Below, in pieces: positions 8,324 through 18,039 of a stretch of 64,000 bases of DNA. The position numbers and the translations under genes were made by a program. The notes beneath the pieces were generated by a model. It made no database searches, had not been told where the DNA came from, and saw only the letters and a program-made list of their open reading frames with translations. This DNA comes from Sphingobacterium thalpophilum (GTDB taxonomy: Bacteria; Bacteroidota; Bacteroidia; Sphingobacteriales; Sphingobacteriaceae): positions 3,286,001 through 3,350,000 of the forward strand of contig NZ_CP151087.1 of assembly GCF_038396785.1 (NCBI RefSeq), given 5' to 3'. Positions within the stretch are counted from its first letter, which is position 1; the number at the start of each line of letters is the position of its first letter.

Positions 8324-9088
8324 TTATCCACCAAGTGTATTGGAATTAATAAAGCTAAAGAATTCCGGATACAGTTTTTTGTCACCTACGGGGAGCGTTT
8401 TTTTCGTTCCTTCAGTCATCAGTACCCCGCCAACGCCATAACTGTAAAAAAAATTGATATTAATAATAATGCTCTGATGGCATTGTTTAAACCACTTCAC
8501 CGGCAGTCGGCCCAATACTTCCCGCATGGTACTGCTGCAGCTCAGTGCTTTACCTCCGATCATGTGAAATTTAACCTGGCCATTGGTACTTTCCACATAA
8601 ACAAGTTCTTTCATACGAACCTCCGTACGTTGATAACGAACCGGCCCTTTGATCATAAAATAATAGGTATAATTTTCCAGCGAATCGTGATCAGCGAGGG
8701 GGATCAATTTAGCGAGCACTTCGTCCACCCGGCGCAATGCGGCATAGAAACGACTCTTAGACACCTCTTTGAGCAGCACATCAACGACACCAAAATCATA
8801 TCCCGGGTCTTCGTATTGGCGGTGTGCTGTATAAAGAATTGTTTTTAGATTTGAGCTGGGCAGAGTTCTTAAAAAATCAAAAGCGTTGGTCTTTCCTAGT
8901 TCGACATCAAGGATCATAAAATCCACTTTGTTGGCACGCAGAAAAATCCGGGCTTCCTGCGGATCACTAAATGTTTTGGCAATCTGCACATAGCCGATCT
9001 CTTCGACCATTTCAAGCAGATGGTCTATATGCGGCTTTTGGTCATCGATGATGATTCCTATCCATATTCTATTCATATTTTCCGTCAT
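8324..9088 (-). CDS. LytTR-family response regulator
   Basis: 254 residues. A receiver domain occupies about 1-125 (phospho-acceptor Asp in VDFMILDVELGKTNAFDFL, conserved Thr in TILYTAH). A LytTR DNA-binding domain covers about 145-245 (ELVYVESTNGQVKFHM, KWFKQCHQSIIININF). It lies 15 nt after the histidine kinase gene, its evident partner. LytTR regulators in this phylum often control envelope functions; the target here is unknown. Confidence 0.88.
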   Translation of the reverse strand: MTENMNRIWIGIIIDDQKPHIDHLLEMVEEIGYVQIAKTFSDPQEARIFLRANKVDFMILDVELGKTNAFDFLRTLPSSNLKTILYTAHRQYEDPGYDFGVVDVLLKEVSKSRFYAALRRVDEVLAKLIPLADHDSLENYTYYFMIKGPVRYQRTEVRMKELVYVESTNGQVKFHMIGGKALSCSSTMREVLGRLPVKWFKQCHQSIIININFFYSYGVGGVLMTEGTKKTLPVGDKKLYPEFFSFINSNTLGG

Positions 9089-9103
9089 TTTTTGTTCCTT
9101 AAA

Positions 9104-10162
9104 TTATTTGTAGCGCTGCACACATAACATGAGTTCATAATGCTCAGCGTCCTGCTTTTCTTCCATCGAAAAGTCCGTTCCAAAGAGGTATTCCATGCGT
9201 GTTCGTACATTTCGAAGCCCCACATCGTGACTTGGCATCATCTGAGGGCCGCTTCGTTTTTTATTTTGAACCATAATCCGATAACCGGCATTACCGACAA
9301 GAATGTCGATTTTGGCCGGGTGATCTTTATCCCAAAGGTCCGCATGCTTGAATAAGTTACCAGCGAGCGTCTGCAATAGTGTAGGTGCACTACTAAATCG
9401 CATCAGGTTACCCGAGCAGCAAACATTTATATAAAAAGGATTCGGTTCGACTTCCTCCTGGATGGACAAGTACTGCTCCAGTGCTTTCACTTCATCTGCT
9501 AATAATATATGGGTTGCCCCTTCCACCTGATGGGCCTCCATGTAGAATTTCATTAAGCGATAAATTTCCTCAAGCTGCATGCCCAATTTACGATCATAGG
9601 GATCCACCTTATTTTTTAAATGGCTAAAAATATTCGCCATCATATGCGGATGCACCTGTGCAGATAAGGTTGTATACTGAAAAGATTTCATGCTAGATTC
9701 TGCATTCAGGCGTGCTTTCACTGCCTCAAGTTTATCAGTTGATTCGCGAAGCTTACTCTTATAGTAATAATAGCCCACCGCCATCACCGTATAATTACTA
9801 TGCATGACGAGAAAGGTCTGAGAATACTTCGTCCAACTAAAGGCATGATGAACGACAACGTACTTGTTATTTATAATCTCCAGTCCAAATTTTCCATACA
9901 ATTCGTAGTACACGAATATTCCGGAGAGTAAATAAAAGCCTATCATCAACACGATAGTTCCCAGTATATGACCCCGATCGTAAACATACTTCAAAATCAG
10001 ATATATCGCATAGAAGATGATCGCGCAGTAAAACACGGTGATGAAGGAAGCTCCCAGATTCAGTCTGGAATTGCCTAGTGCATTTACAACAAAAAAATAA
10101 AAACTATATCCTATCCAGAAACAACAGTGCGACAGCCACTTTCTTTTAAAGAACCTATTCAT
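9104..10162 (-). CDS. LytS-like sensor histidine kinase
   Basis: 352 residues with four hydrophobic segments in about the first 150 and no obvious extracytoplasmic sensor domain. The His_kinase signature SAQVHPHMMANIFSHL near 180 corresponds to the LytS/YehU QxxPHFxxN motif. The C-terminal HATPase part includes PTLLQTLAGNLFKHA and GLRNVRTRMEYLFG. It is paired with the LytTR regulator downstream. Confidence 0.85.
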   Translation of the reverse strand: MNRFFKRKWLSHCCFWIGYSFYFFVVNALGNSRLNLGASFITVFYCAIIFYAIYLILKYVYDRGHILGTIVLMIGFYLLSGIFVYYELYGKFGLEIINNKYVVVHHAFSWTKYSQTFLVMHSNYTVMAVGYYYYKSKLRESTDKLEAVKARLNAESSMKSFQYTTLSAQVHPHMMANIFSHLKNKVDPYDRKLGMQLEEIYRLMKFYMEAHQVEGATHILLADEVKALEQYLSIQEEVEPNPFYINVCCSGNLMRFSSAPTLLQTLAGNLFKHADLWDKDHPAKIDILVGNAGYRIMVQNKKRSGPQMMPSHDVGLRNVRTRMEYLFGTDFSMEEKQDAEHYELMLCVQRYK

Positions 10163-10233
10163 ATTATTGGTTTATATTGATAACCTAAAGATAATTACAA
10201 CATTATGTTTATACAAGTATTCCAATCGATTTC

Positions 10234-11217
10234 TTATAAAATCGTTACAGGAAGAGGATAACTCAGGTAAGTAAACTTGTCGAGCAGCAGCTGTTTCTCT
10301 TTCATGCTAAATGAAATTATACGATTAGTTGCCGACCAGGTTGCTTCATCTGAGCTTGGTGACATACTTTTGTGTAGGTAAAACCAAGCTTCCCAGGCCT
10401 CCGGATATTCCAACAGGATCTCTTCGAAATCCCCATAAATGATGCGGCTAAAATAGTCCGTAAACTGCCTGGCGCTCGGAAACCAGTTTTTATACCAATG
10501 ACTCAATGTGCAAATAACAATGGGCTCATTTTCTGCCACTATTTTGGCAATTAGAACTGTTATATTTTTTTGAAGCAAAAAAGCCATATGTAGAATCCCA
10601 TGCTTTATCTTAATGCTGCCATTTAGAAAAGGGATTTCGCTTAATTTTTGCGCCTGGAAATCTTTTTCGGCGCTTACCCCTCCATCGAGGTAGCAGAATA
10701 TATGATAGCCAAGATCCATCTGCTGCCGCAACTTAAAGAAAAGATAAGGATCCTCGGCGTCTAGAAATACAACTTGTTTTTGCCAACGGTCACCGAGCAA
10801 AGCTGCATAATGCTGTGACTGCTGCAACATAACCTCTTTAGCCACAGGAATACAAAGCTTATAGCCGCGCTGAACTAGAAAAGCTGGAACAGCGCGATAG
10901 TAACCAAAATGAAAGCTAAGGATAACTTGTGGTCGCTCTGGCGGCGAGAGCCAAAAGATGTTGTAATCGAACTGAAATTTAGCAGGGTCCATTTCTGCCT
11001 GCCGACTTGAGAAATTAATCGTTTCACGGTGTAGATTTTGCTGGATATCGAGCTGATGGATACCCAAAAGATGTTGCACATTGGCCGAGAAAAAAACAAA
11101 GTCCCGCCAATCCTTTTCGGTGTAGGCCTGCATAGCGGCTTTCCAAGTAAATTGCATATAAAAATACGTTAGGGTTAACATTGGGAATATGCCATGCCTA
11201 AGGATAAGGCACAGCAT
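10234..11217 (-). CDS. LpxL/HtrB-like acyltransferase family protein
   Basis: About 327 residues. VILSFHFGYYRAVPAFL near 105 and YLDGGVSAEKDF...IPFLNGSIKIKHGILHMAFLLQ near 185-225 resemble the LpxL/LABLAT acyltransferase fold. The usual HX4(D/E) pair is not exact here (H-FGYY-R), so activity is uncertain. The ATG at 11217 is used rather than a TTG at 11223. It follows a decayed small gene ending at 11238, and the Crp/Fnr gene diverges beyond that. Lipid A or peptide acylation are both possible. Confidence 0.55.
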   Translation of the reverse strand: MLCLILRHGIFPMLTLTYFYMQFTWKAAMQAYTEKDWRDFVFFSANVQHLLGIHQLDIQQNLHRETINFSSRQAEMDPAKFQFDYNIFWLSPPERPQVILSFHFGYYRAVPAFLVQRGYKLCIPVAKEVMLQQSQHYAALLGDRWQKQVVFLDAEDPYLFFKLRQQMDLGYHIFCYLDGGVSAEKDFQAQKLSEIPFLNGSIKIKHGILHMAFLLQKNITVLIAKIVAENEPIVICTLSHWYKNWFPSARQFTDYFSRIIYGDFEEILLEYPEAWEAWFYLHKSMSPSSDEATWSATNRIISFSMKEKQLLLDKFTYLSYPLPVTIL

Positions 11218-11237
11218 ACTCAATTATCTTGATACTC

Positions 11238-11604
11238 TTAAGGGAAAACGATATTGCATTTCCCTCCATCATCCTCTTCATCAATACCTAACATCAGGTC
11301 AGTGATGGTCAGAGGATGTGGATTGTATAGTCCAAATTGGGCCAATAATGTTGTTATTTCCACGCTGTTTCTCGTAAAAAATAAAACCATAGGCTGTTCT
11401 CGCAACAGCATTACGGCTTCAGGCACTGAAGACTGTGGATCGATCGGGAGTAAAAATTCAACTAATAATTGGAGAGCCAAAAGACATTGCCTTCATCTAC
11501 CTTTTGGTTCCTAAACTTTCCATTTTGTCGATAATTTGGGGGGCAAAAGAGGTTTCTCCAGAGTCAAAAGGTATTATAAGGGTAGTTTCGTCAATGATTT
11601 TCAA
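11238..11604 (-). pseudogene. Small, apparently frameshifted gene upstream of the acyltransferase
   Basis: Two adjacent frames look coding. The first runs 11604-11497 (about 35 codons including ETTLIIPFDSGETSFAPQII). The second runs 11480-11238 (FLLPIDPQSSVPEAVMLL, ending GIDEEDDGGKCNIVFP). The second has no ATG before its 24th codon and an in-frame TGA just upstream, so a frameshift near 11490 is likely. No family recognised. The acidic tail with a single Cys next to an acyltransferase leaves room for a modified-peptide precursor, but this is weak. Confidence 0.4.
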
Positions 11605-11673
11605 TCATCGTAGCTTTGTTAGTGCAACATATATTATTGTCAGTTAGCCAGATAAACCGAAAAAAACTTTATT

Positions 11674-12297
11674 ATGTCAATTAAGCATAACCCCAAGGCG
11701 GGATTCAAACTATTATTTGATTTTTGGGGAAAATATCACACAATAGATCATTTTCACTATCAGTGGGCAAAGGACAACCTCAAAGTCAAGATCGTCAAAC
11801 GAGGCGAGCAACTCAGTCCAGCTGACCGTCATTCGGAGATGACCTATTTTGTCGCGAAAGGCCTCCTGTCTCGGGTTGAAGAGAACACTGAAACCGGCAA
11901 ACGCAGGATTATGAGCCTTGCTATTCCGAACATGGCTTTAATGACGACCAATCACCTCTATACACATCATCTACACAGCGGGCATATTGTGGCGCTCCGT
12001 TCGGGAATTATTATTGCGATCCCGCATTCGGTACTTCGGCAATTTCAGGAACAGGAAAAATCCATCGATACATTGATTGACGTATTGGGCAATAAAAAGA
12101 AGAGGCAACTGGTTTTGCTAAGGCAGGCCACATTGGGCTATTCTCCTTTTGAGCGTTACCTTAACTTTACCCGGCTGTTGCCCGAAATTAAAGCTGCTAC
12201 CACACAGGTTGAGCAGGCTGATCTTCTGGGCATCTCCCGCCACACGGTGCAGCAGGCTCAGTATTTTCTGCTTACTGGAAAATATGCGCAAAAATAG
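11674..12297 (+). CDS. Crp/Fnr-type transcriptional regulator
   Basis: 207 residues with a cyclic-nucleotide-binding-like beta roll (about 30-120: VKIVKRGEQLSPADRHSEMT, YFVAKGLLSRVEEN) and a C-terminal helix-turn-helix (VEQADLLGISRHTVQQA near 180-196). No Fe-S cysteine cluster, so not an oxygen-sensing FNR. It diverges from the acyltransferase gene and precedes the DUF6520 gene, with a hairpin between. Confidence 0.75.
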   Translation: MSIKHNPKAGFKLLFDFWGKYHTIDHFHYQWAKDNLKVKIVKRGEQLSPADRHSEMTYFVAKGLLSRVEENTETGKRRIMSLAIPNMALMTTNHLYTHHLHSGHIVALRSGIIIAIPHSVLRQFQEQEKSIDTLIDVLGNKKKRQLVLLRQATLGYSPFERYLNFTRLLPEIKAATTQVEQADLLGISRHTVQQAQYFLLTGKYAQK

Positions 12298-12348
12298 CAC
12301 CTATAGAACAGGCACATATCAGACTGACGAAGCATGCAACTTTGTATC

Positions 12349-12373
12349 AGAGCCAGCGATGCGTGCTGGCTCT
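12349..12373 (+). terminator. Hairpin after the Crp/Fnr gene
   Basis: AGAGCCAGC-N7-GCTGGCTCT forms a 9 bp stem between the regulator and the DUF6520 gene. It lacks a strong T run, so it may be a weak terminator or an attenuator in the leader of the next gene. Confidence 0.55.
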
Positions 12374-12404
12374 AATAAACATTTTATAAACTAAATTTTT
12401 TGCC

Positions 12405-12800
12405 ATGGCAACAAAAAGAAACAGCTGGCTACGTGTCGGCACATTAGCAGTATTAGGATTGGGTCTTGCATACGGTACTCAAAGTTTTACGGAAAAAGAA
12501 GAAGTGAAAGTAGAGCCAAAAACTACAACAACAAGAGCCAACCAGACTTGGTACAACAATGAGCTGGTCAATTCGGATCCTACAAATCCAGCTAACTATG
12601 CATTGACGCCTAAATTTGAATGTGGGGATAAAACAGAAGAAATCTGCTCTATCTCAGCACCCGACAATGGTTCTGGTCAACCAGACATGTCCCATGTTCA
12701 ACCTTCGGGTCAAACTGTAGAAAGCGAAATTCAAGACGCGACTTCTACCCCTACTCCTTCAACGAATGACACTGTTCTCGCTTTTCGTTCTAGTCAGTAA
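12405..12800 (+). CDS. DUF6520-type small secreted protein
   Basis: 131 residues: an N-terminal hydrophobic signal (VGTLAVLGLGLAYGTQSF), a Thr-rich linker, then ECGDKTEEICSISAPDNGSG with a Cys-X7-Cys pair. A paralog at 62743-63144 keeps the same cysteine spacing, the APxNG-QPD motif and a QSFRS-type ending. Both lie head-to-head with a susD gene. Function unknown; the cysteine pair and a TlpA gene in the facing operon suggest a disulfide in the envelope. Confidence 0.75.
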   Translation: MATKRNSWLRVGTLAVLGLGLAYGTQSFTEKEEVKVEPKTTTTRANQTWYNNELVNSDPTNPANYALTPKFECGDKTEEICSISAPDNGSGQPDMSHVQPSGQTVESEIQDATSTPTPSTNDTVLAFRSSQ

Positions 12801-12807
12801 AACAATA

Positions 12808-12836
12808 AGCAGGCTTTCAATTTCAGAAAGCCTGCT
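12808..12836. terminator. Bidirectional terminator between DUF6520 and susD
   Basis: AGCAGGCTTTC-N7-GAAAGCCTGCT with T-rich flanking sequence separates two convergent genes and can serve both. Confidence 0.85.
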
Positions 12837-12844
12837 TTCCTTTC

Positions 12845-14206
12845 TTACCGTGGGTTTTGTGGAATATTACTTTGCATAATCACTTCGGCTGGAATGGGAT
12901 ATAGATAACGGGAATCATTTGCAGGCAGCTCGTACCTTTTTATTTTTCCGTTGACATTTATTTCACGATAGAGATCAATCGCATAATCAGGATCTACATT
13001 CAATCGCTTCAGATCAGACCACCGTACACCACGAAATAGCATTTCCTTACGCCGTTCGTTCAATATCAGATTTAAAAGATCCTTCGTATCTGAAACCACC
13101 AACTTTTCAAAAGTCCCCTTACGGACTCTATTTTCCAAAAGCTTATTCATATCATCCAACGCCTCTTTTGTAGCCCCTAGCCGGACACTGCATTCCGACC
13201 GGATCAAGTAAAGCTCGTCATTTGCAAATCCGGCAAAGTAGGAAGCTGATCTCCCCGAATAGTAACCTTTAAATGCATATTCTGTTGTGTTGACAGTTTT
13301 AAAAAAAAGCGATTTACGAAGATCATTATCTGCAAATGAATTATAGATAGACTTCGGTATCCGTGCCGTGCTATTATGTAACACACTACTCGCCGATATT
13401 GTTGAGCCATAATAGATCATCTCCACATTCTTCGGATTAATCGGAAAAGCAGGTGTCGGATCGATTGCATTAAAATCCATTAAATCAGCATTTAGTTTCA
13501 GACTTTCATTTGCATAATATCGAGCCTGTACATAATCCGACATACTAAGATAAATGCGGGCTAGGGCTGCATAAGCGGCACGTTTGCTCGGCCTATTGAT
13601 TTCAGCAGCCTGATCTTTCAAATATGGGATTGCACCACTAAGATCATCAATAATCTGTTTATAAGTCTCATGCACTGTCGCTCGGGTAACAGGCACATTA
13701 AAATCAGAAGTCAACCGGATTGGTACCCCATAGGGACTATCTGTATCCTTATCAAATAGAGGACTGTATAACTGAGCGACATAAAAATGTGCCAGTCCGC
13801 GAACAAACATGGCTTCACCTCGGATATCCATATTTTTGATTGGCTGCAATCTTTCTACTCCCTCCAATACAATATTAGCAATCATGATGGTGTTGTAACA
13901 TAATCTCCAATAATCAACATCCATAGAGTGCATTTCCTTATCCCAAGTATAAGCTTCCTGATAGCTTGCCAGCATTTTTCCATAGTCGGCATCAGCCAAA
14001 TAATAATCATCCGTCCCTAATTCGATCAAGCCAGGATAATAAAGATTAATCTGGGATTCAAAATCTAACAGCGCCCTTAAGTCCTCTTCCTTATCTGGAG
14101 TAGCTGCAGACAACTGAGGCTTTTCATCCAAAAATTTATCACAAGATTGGGAGAAAACACTCAGAAGCAAAATCATCATTGTATAAATAATATATTTCAT
14201 ATCCAT
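12845..14206 (-). CDS. SusD/RagB-family outer-membrane lipoprotein
   Basis: 453 residues with a lipoprotein signal (ILLLSVFSQSC, Cys near residue 22) and the SusD fold: an N-terminal SusD-like part (DKFLDEKPQLSAATPDKEED), TPR-like helices (RGLAHFYVAQLYSPLF, AAYAALARIYLSM) and the C-terminal RagB segment (LILNERRKEMLFRGVRWSDLKRL). It caps the SusC channel at the cell surface and captures ligand. It is last in the operon, 6 nt after susC. Nearby genes do not define the ligand. Confidence 0.93.
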   Translation of the reverse strand: MDMKYIIYTMMILLLSVFSQSCDKFLDEKPQLSAATPDKEEDLRALLDFESQINLYYPGLIELGTDDYYLADADYGKMLASYQEAYTWDKEMHSMDVDYWRLCYNTIMIANIVLEGVERLQPIKNMDIRGEAMFVRGLAHFYVAQLYSPLFDKDTDSPYGVPIRLTSDFNVPVTRATVHETYKQIIDDLSGAIPYLKDQAAEINRPSKRAAYAALARIYLSMSDYVQARYYANESLKLNADLMDFNAIDPTPAFPINPKNVEMIYYGSTISASSVLHNSTARIPKSIYNSFADNDLRKSLFFKTVNTTEYAFKGYYSGRSASYFAGFANDELYLIRSECSVRLGATKEALDDMNKLLENRVRKGTFEKLVVSDTKDLLNLILNERRKEMLFRGVRWSDLKRLNVDPDYAIDLYREINVNGKIKRYELPANDSRYLYPIPAEVIMQSNIPQNPR

Positions 14207-14212
14207 CGTTAT

Positions 14213-17200
14213 TTAAAAATGCACTGATACCCCGGCAGTGTAATTTCGAGCCGGAGGCATATTATTATAGTCGGGGTCTATCCCCCATTTGTTGGCTTTC
14301 CATAGCAAAGCCACATTATTTACCGAAGCATAACACTGTATAGGATAATTCTTTGCTAATTTCCACTGATATTGTAGTCGTATATCCTGTAAACGTATTA
14401 GGTCACCTCTTCCAATGTTTGCTTCAGAGTAGGCATAGAAATTATCTCGGTTGGAATTTGCCGGATAAGTCATGGAAGGTACCGATGTCCACAATTCATC
14501 TCCAGGATTCTGCCAACGTTGTGTATAATCACCATGTGTACGCCAACTATTAAATAAATCCTGATAACGTATGGTTTCCTTCTGAAAAAAATGGCCAAAC
14601 TTATAGGCAATATTCACAGTCAGCATCCAGGATTTCCAGCTGAAGGTCTGATTTAATGATCCATAATACGGGGGGATTCCCGAACCGTGGTAGACCAAAT
14701 TTTGGATAGAGTCTGCCAACATCTTGGTATAATCTTTGGACACTTCTCCTTTTAAAGATCCTTGAGGGTCACCACTCAATGGATCGAGCCCCACAAAGCG
14801 ATAAGAAAAAACAGGATAAAGTGCTTTATCTTCTACGGGCGATAGATTTCTTCCAGCAGAAGAAGTAAATGTCAATGCGCGCCATGTTCCGCCGTAATAT
14901 TTATCCACCTTATCCTTATTGATCGTAAAAAGTACTTTCGCTTTCCATTTGAAGTTGCCATCCAGCAACTTTGCATTCAGGTCGATATCGATTCCTTTTC
15001 CCGATGCAACGGCTACATTTCGCCTTACCGTTGTAAAACCGTAGGTTGGATCTATAGGATCAGAAGCAAAGAGATCGGTAGATTTTTTGAAATAAGCATC
15101 TGCCGATAATGAAATTCTATTATTAAAAAGTGCCGCATCCAAGGCGACATTGATCATCCGTACATCCTCCCAGCGAAGCGATGGATTAGGTAGTATGGAT
15201 ACTTTTGCACGAGGAAAAGTACTTACATCAGTATTCAGACCTGCCATATATGTCAAGATGGGTAGACTTGTAGTCATGCCTCCCGAATTTCCGCTATGCC
15301 CCAAGGTGGACCGTAGTTTTAGGCTATTGATAACACTATTCTTTGGAAAAAAAGCTTCGTCCGAAACTCTCCAAGCCAGACCGGTAGACCACAGTGGATT
15401 CCATCTATTGTTGGCATTTACTCCAAATAGATTAGATGCATCCCTACGCCCACTAACTGAAAAGATATAACGCCCCTTGTAAGTATACGAAGCATTTCCA
15501 AATAACGAAACATAGCGCCGAGTCAGTTTATCAAAACCATTTGTATAAGGAATTCGGCTCAAGCCACTAAGGCCATCATAAATTGGATAGGCATCTACAG
15601 GATTGACCAATTGGCTGATATACAATTTCTCATCAAATCCGTAAGTTGTAAAAAGATCACTCTCCTCTGTCCGAGTGGATACTTCTGATCCAGCAAAGAA
15701 ATTCAGTTCATGTAGATCACTCCATTTGTGTGCAAAATTGAGCTGTACTCTTCCTTTATGGCTGGTGAAATCATTGTTCCCATTGGTCAGTATCCCTCCC
15801 AGCGGTACAATCCGTTTTACGGTCCCATTACCGACCTGTGTAAAGCGATTGATCAAATCACGCGTAAAGAAAGACTCCTGTCCGCGTAGGGTCCGGTTCG
15901 CCCCCAATTGCCCTTCAAAACCATACTGACCAGTAATCTCCAAACTATTCCACAGCTTGACCGATAGTTTAAGCCCTGCATTCCAATAATTGGTATTGTT
16001 ATTGGCTTTGGAAACACCAAATTCATTCAAAGGCCGGTAAAACCAGTCGAGCAACCCCTCATTGCGATCAGCAACCGACTCCATATACCTAAAATTATAC
16101 TGTGATGGAATTACCAACGGATTGCCGGCATCATCCATCAATTGCGCATAAGGATACAGATTTGTCCTACCCCCGCCGACACCTATCGGATAATCAACGA
16201 GGTCCGGATTATAGCTATTCTTCATATTGGAATAAAGCAGATTGCTCTCCAGCCTAAAGTGTTTCCAGAAATTCAGCTGATAACTTCCATTGATCACCAG
16301 CCGTTGATTGCTGCTCTCCCTTTTGCTGAGCATATTTCTATCGTAGCCGATCCCTACCCGGTAACCACTCTGCTCACCACGGCCTGACAAGGCGATATTA
16401 TTTTGGCTTAGGGTACCATTGCGATAGACGTAGCGGAGCAGGTCATTGCGGTAATCCAATGTTTTATATTTTTCGATACGTGCATTCATTTCCTCCTGCG
16501 TAACCAGTCCTTTGGAAAGATCATACAGTCCATCAACAAGCGGAGAGACGATACCCCTATTGGAATTTGTTCCATTCAATATCGTATTGTAAAACCCTTT
16601 GTCAAACAGCATTTTTTCCACTTCGATAAACTCTGCCGAAGACATTTTAGGTAAATACATCAGGTCAGGTTTTGCGGTAATGGTCAGATTAGACGAAAAG
16701 TCCACCGCTGTTCCCTCCTGTTTATTGCGATTTTTTAGTTTGATTACGATAACACCATTTCCGGCCCGTGCCCCCCAGACCGATGTTGCTGCAGCATCCT
16801 TAAGCAGCGTAACGGTCTCCAAATCATTCGGATTAATCGCGTTGATATCACCCTCAAAAGGCAGATCATTGACAATAATTAACGGTCCCATGAGCGCACT
16901 GGAAAGCGTATTGATACCGCGAATATTGATCTGATTGGTACCATCGCGCCGATCCATCTGCAGAGCTGAAAAATTCCCTTCCAAGCGGTCAAGAATATTG
17001 CCCGATGATAGTCTCTGCGTTATGACCTTATCATCTACCTGTGCAAAAGCCCCGGTAGCACGGTCTTTGGGAATGCGCTGATAGCCTGTCTCGACCATCA
17101 CCTCCTCAAGCTGATTTGTTTTCTTGTTAAGAACGATCCAAAAGTTCCTATTTTTGGATTCAGCAAGCGCCAGTACACGCGTTTCATACCCCATGTAGCT

Positions 17201-17419
17201 GACAGATAGCCGTTCACTAAGATCAGTCGCCGATACTTGAAACTTTCCTTCGCGATCCGTCCTCGTTTGCGTCTTTGTTTTCAACAGCGTAATGCTTGCG
17301 CCAGCAATTGGGTGGGCGGACTCATCTACTACTGTTCCAGTATAGATGTGCTGCGCTTTTAATTCCATCTGCAAGAAGCATAATATAATGAACAGCGCGT
17401 AAGTTAACCATCTATTCAT
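14213..17419 (-). CDS. SusC/RagA-family TonB-dependent transporter
   Basis: 1068 residues: signal peptide, carboxypeptidase-regulatory-like domain (GTVVDESAHPIAGASITLL), plug (LEGNFSALQMDRRDGTNQIN, then DLETVTLLKDAAATSVWGAR) and a long C-terminal beta barrel ending in FHV-type residues (SVHF). It imports SusD-bound ligand using TonB energy. It overlaps the TlpA gene upstream by 8 nt and is followed by susD. No TonB box or anti-sigma/ECF pair was seen nearby. Confidence 0.93.
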   Translation of the reverse strand: MNRWLTYALFIILCFLQMELKAQHIYTGTVVDESAHPIAGASITLLKTKTQTRTDREGKFQVSATDLSERLSVSYMGYETRVLALAESKNRNFWIVLNKKTNQLEEVMVETGYQRIPKDRATGAFAQVDDKVITQRLSSGNILDRLEGNFSALQMDRRDGTNQINIRGINTLSSALMGPLIIVNDLPFEGDINAINPNDLETVTLLKDAAATSVWGARAGNGVIVIKLKNRNKQEGTAVDFSSNLTITAKPDLMYLPKMSSAEFIEVEKMLFDKGFYNTILNGTNSNRGIVSPLVDGLYDLSKGLVTQEEMNARIEKYKTLDYRNDLLRYVYRNGTLSQNNIALSGRGEQSGYRVGIGYDRNMLSKRESSNQRLVINGSYQLNFWKHFRLESNLLYSNMKNSYNPDLVDYPIGVGGGRTNLYPYAQLMDDAGNPLVIPSQYNFRYMESVADRNEGLLDWFYRPLNEFGVSKANNNTNYWNAGLKLSVKLWNSLEITGQYGFEGQLGANRTLRGQESFFTRDLINRFTQVGNGTVKRIVPLGGILTNGNNDFTSHKGRVQLNFAHKWSDLHELNFFAGSEVSTRTEESDLFTTYGFDEKLYISQLVNPVDAYPIYDGLSGLSRIPYTNGFDKLTRRYVSLFGNASYTYKGRYIFSVSGRRDASNLFGVNANNRWNPLWSTGLAWRVSDEAFFPKNSVINSLKLRSTLGHSGNSGGMTTSLPILTYMAGLNTDVSTFPRAKVSILPNPSLRWEDVRMINVALDAALFNNRISLSADAYFKKSTDLFASDPIDPTYGFTTVRRNVAVASGKGIDIDLNAKLLDGNFKWKAKVLFTINKDKVDKYYGGTWRALTFTSSAGRNLSPVEDKALYPVFSYRFVGLDPLSGDPQGSLKGEVSKDYTKMLADSIQNLVYHGSGIPPYYGSLNQTFSWKSWMLTVNIAYKFGHFFQKETIRYQDLFNSWRTHGDYTQRWQNPGDELWTSVPSMTYPANSNRDNFYAYSEANIGRGDLIRLQDIRLQYQWKLAKNYPIQCYASVNNVALLWKANKWGIDPDYNNMPPARNYTAGVSVHF

Positions 17420-18038
17420 AATTACCTTGCCCCCTCAACAAGTCGATTACATTATCAATCTGTTCTTTATTTACGAATGTATGACCTGTAATTGCCAGCA
17501 CGGTACCGCGTGGCGAGATCCATACATATCTCGGAATTGAAGCATGCGGAAACAAGCTTATTAGATATTCATCATTATAAACAGTAGGTAGCGAGCTCCC
17601 TCCTATCTGAGCTAAGGTTTCGCTATAGGTCTTTTTGATTTTTTGGAGATCATCCCGGCGATGTTTGGTATTGACAAGTACCATGGCTAGCGTATCTGCA
17701 TACTGTTGGCTCAGCTTCTCCCCTTTTGGCATCTGAGTGAGGCACATTCCGCACCATGAGGCCCAGAAGTCCAAGATGATCAGCTTACCTTTCAGATGTT
17801 TTAGATCTGTAGTGATAGCCTTACCATTCGTGTAAACTTTATACTGTCGGGTATAAAAATCTTCGGGTACCCGATCGCCTACATTGATCGGTGCAACTGC
17901 AGGAAGCCCAGACGCCCCACTGTCCTTGCGGGGCGTCTGGGCCGATAAACTAAACATAGAAACCAAACACAGCAGTATCGCTCGTGCTCGTTTGCTCTTA
18001 AAAGCCTTGTGTAAATTATTTGATATTGATTTCATCAT
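17412..18038 (-). CDS. TlpA-like thiol-disulfide oxidoreductase
   Basis: 208 residues with an N-terminal membrane anchor/signal and a thioredoxin fold. The active site is FWASWCGMCLTQMP near 92-105, with the cis-Pro region SLPTVYNDEY downstream. TlpA proteins reduce or shuffle disulfides in the periplasm. It overlaps susC by 8 nt, so the two are translationally coupled. The facing DUF6520 protein with a Cys-X7-Cys pair is a plausible client. Confidence 0.85.
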   Translation of the reverse strand: MMKSISNNLHKAFKSKRARAILLCLVSMFSLSAQTPRKDSGASGLPAVAPINVGDRVPEDFYTRQYKVYTNGKAITTDLKHLKGKLIILDFWASWCGMCLTQMPKGEKLSQQYADTLAMVLVNTKHRRDDLQKIKKTYSETLAQIGGSSLPTVYNDEYLISLFPHASIPRYVWISPRGTVLAITGHTFVNKEQIDNVIDLLRGQGNYE

Positions 18039-18039
18039 C

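Noticed and set aside
11238..11480. Lanthipeptide-type precursor call for the small acidic ORF
   Set aside because: No modification enzyme of a known class beside it, start codon unclear and frame disrupted; left as a possibility only.
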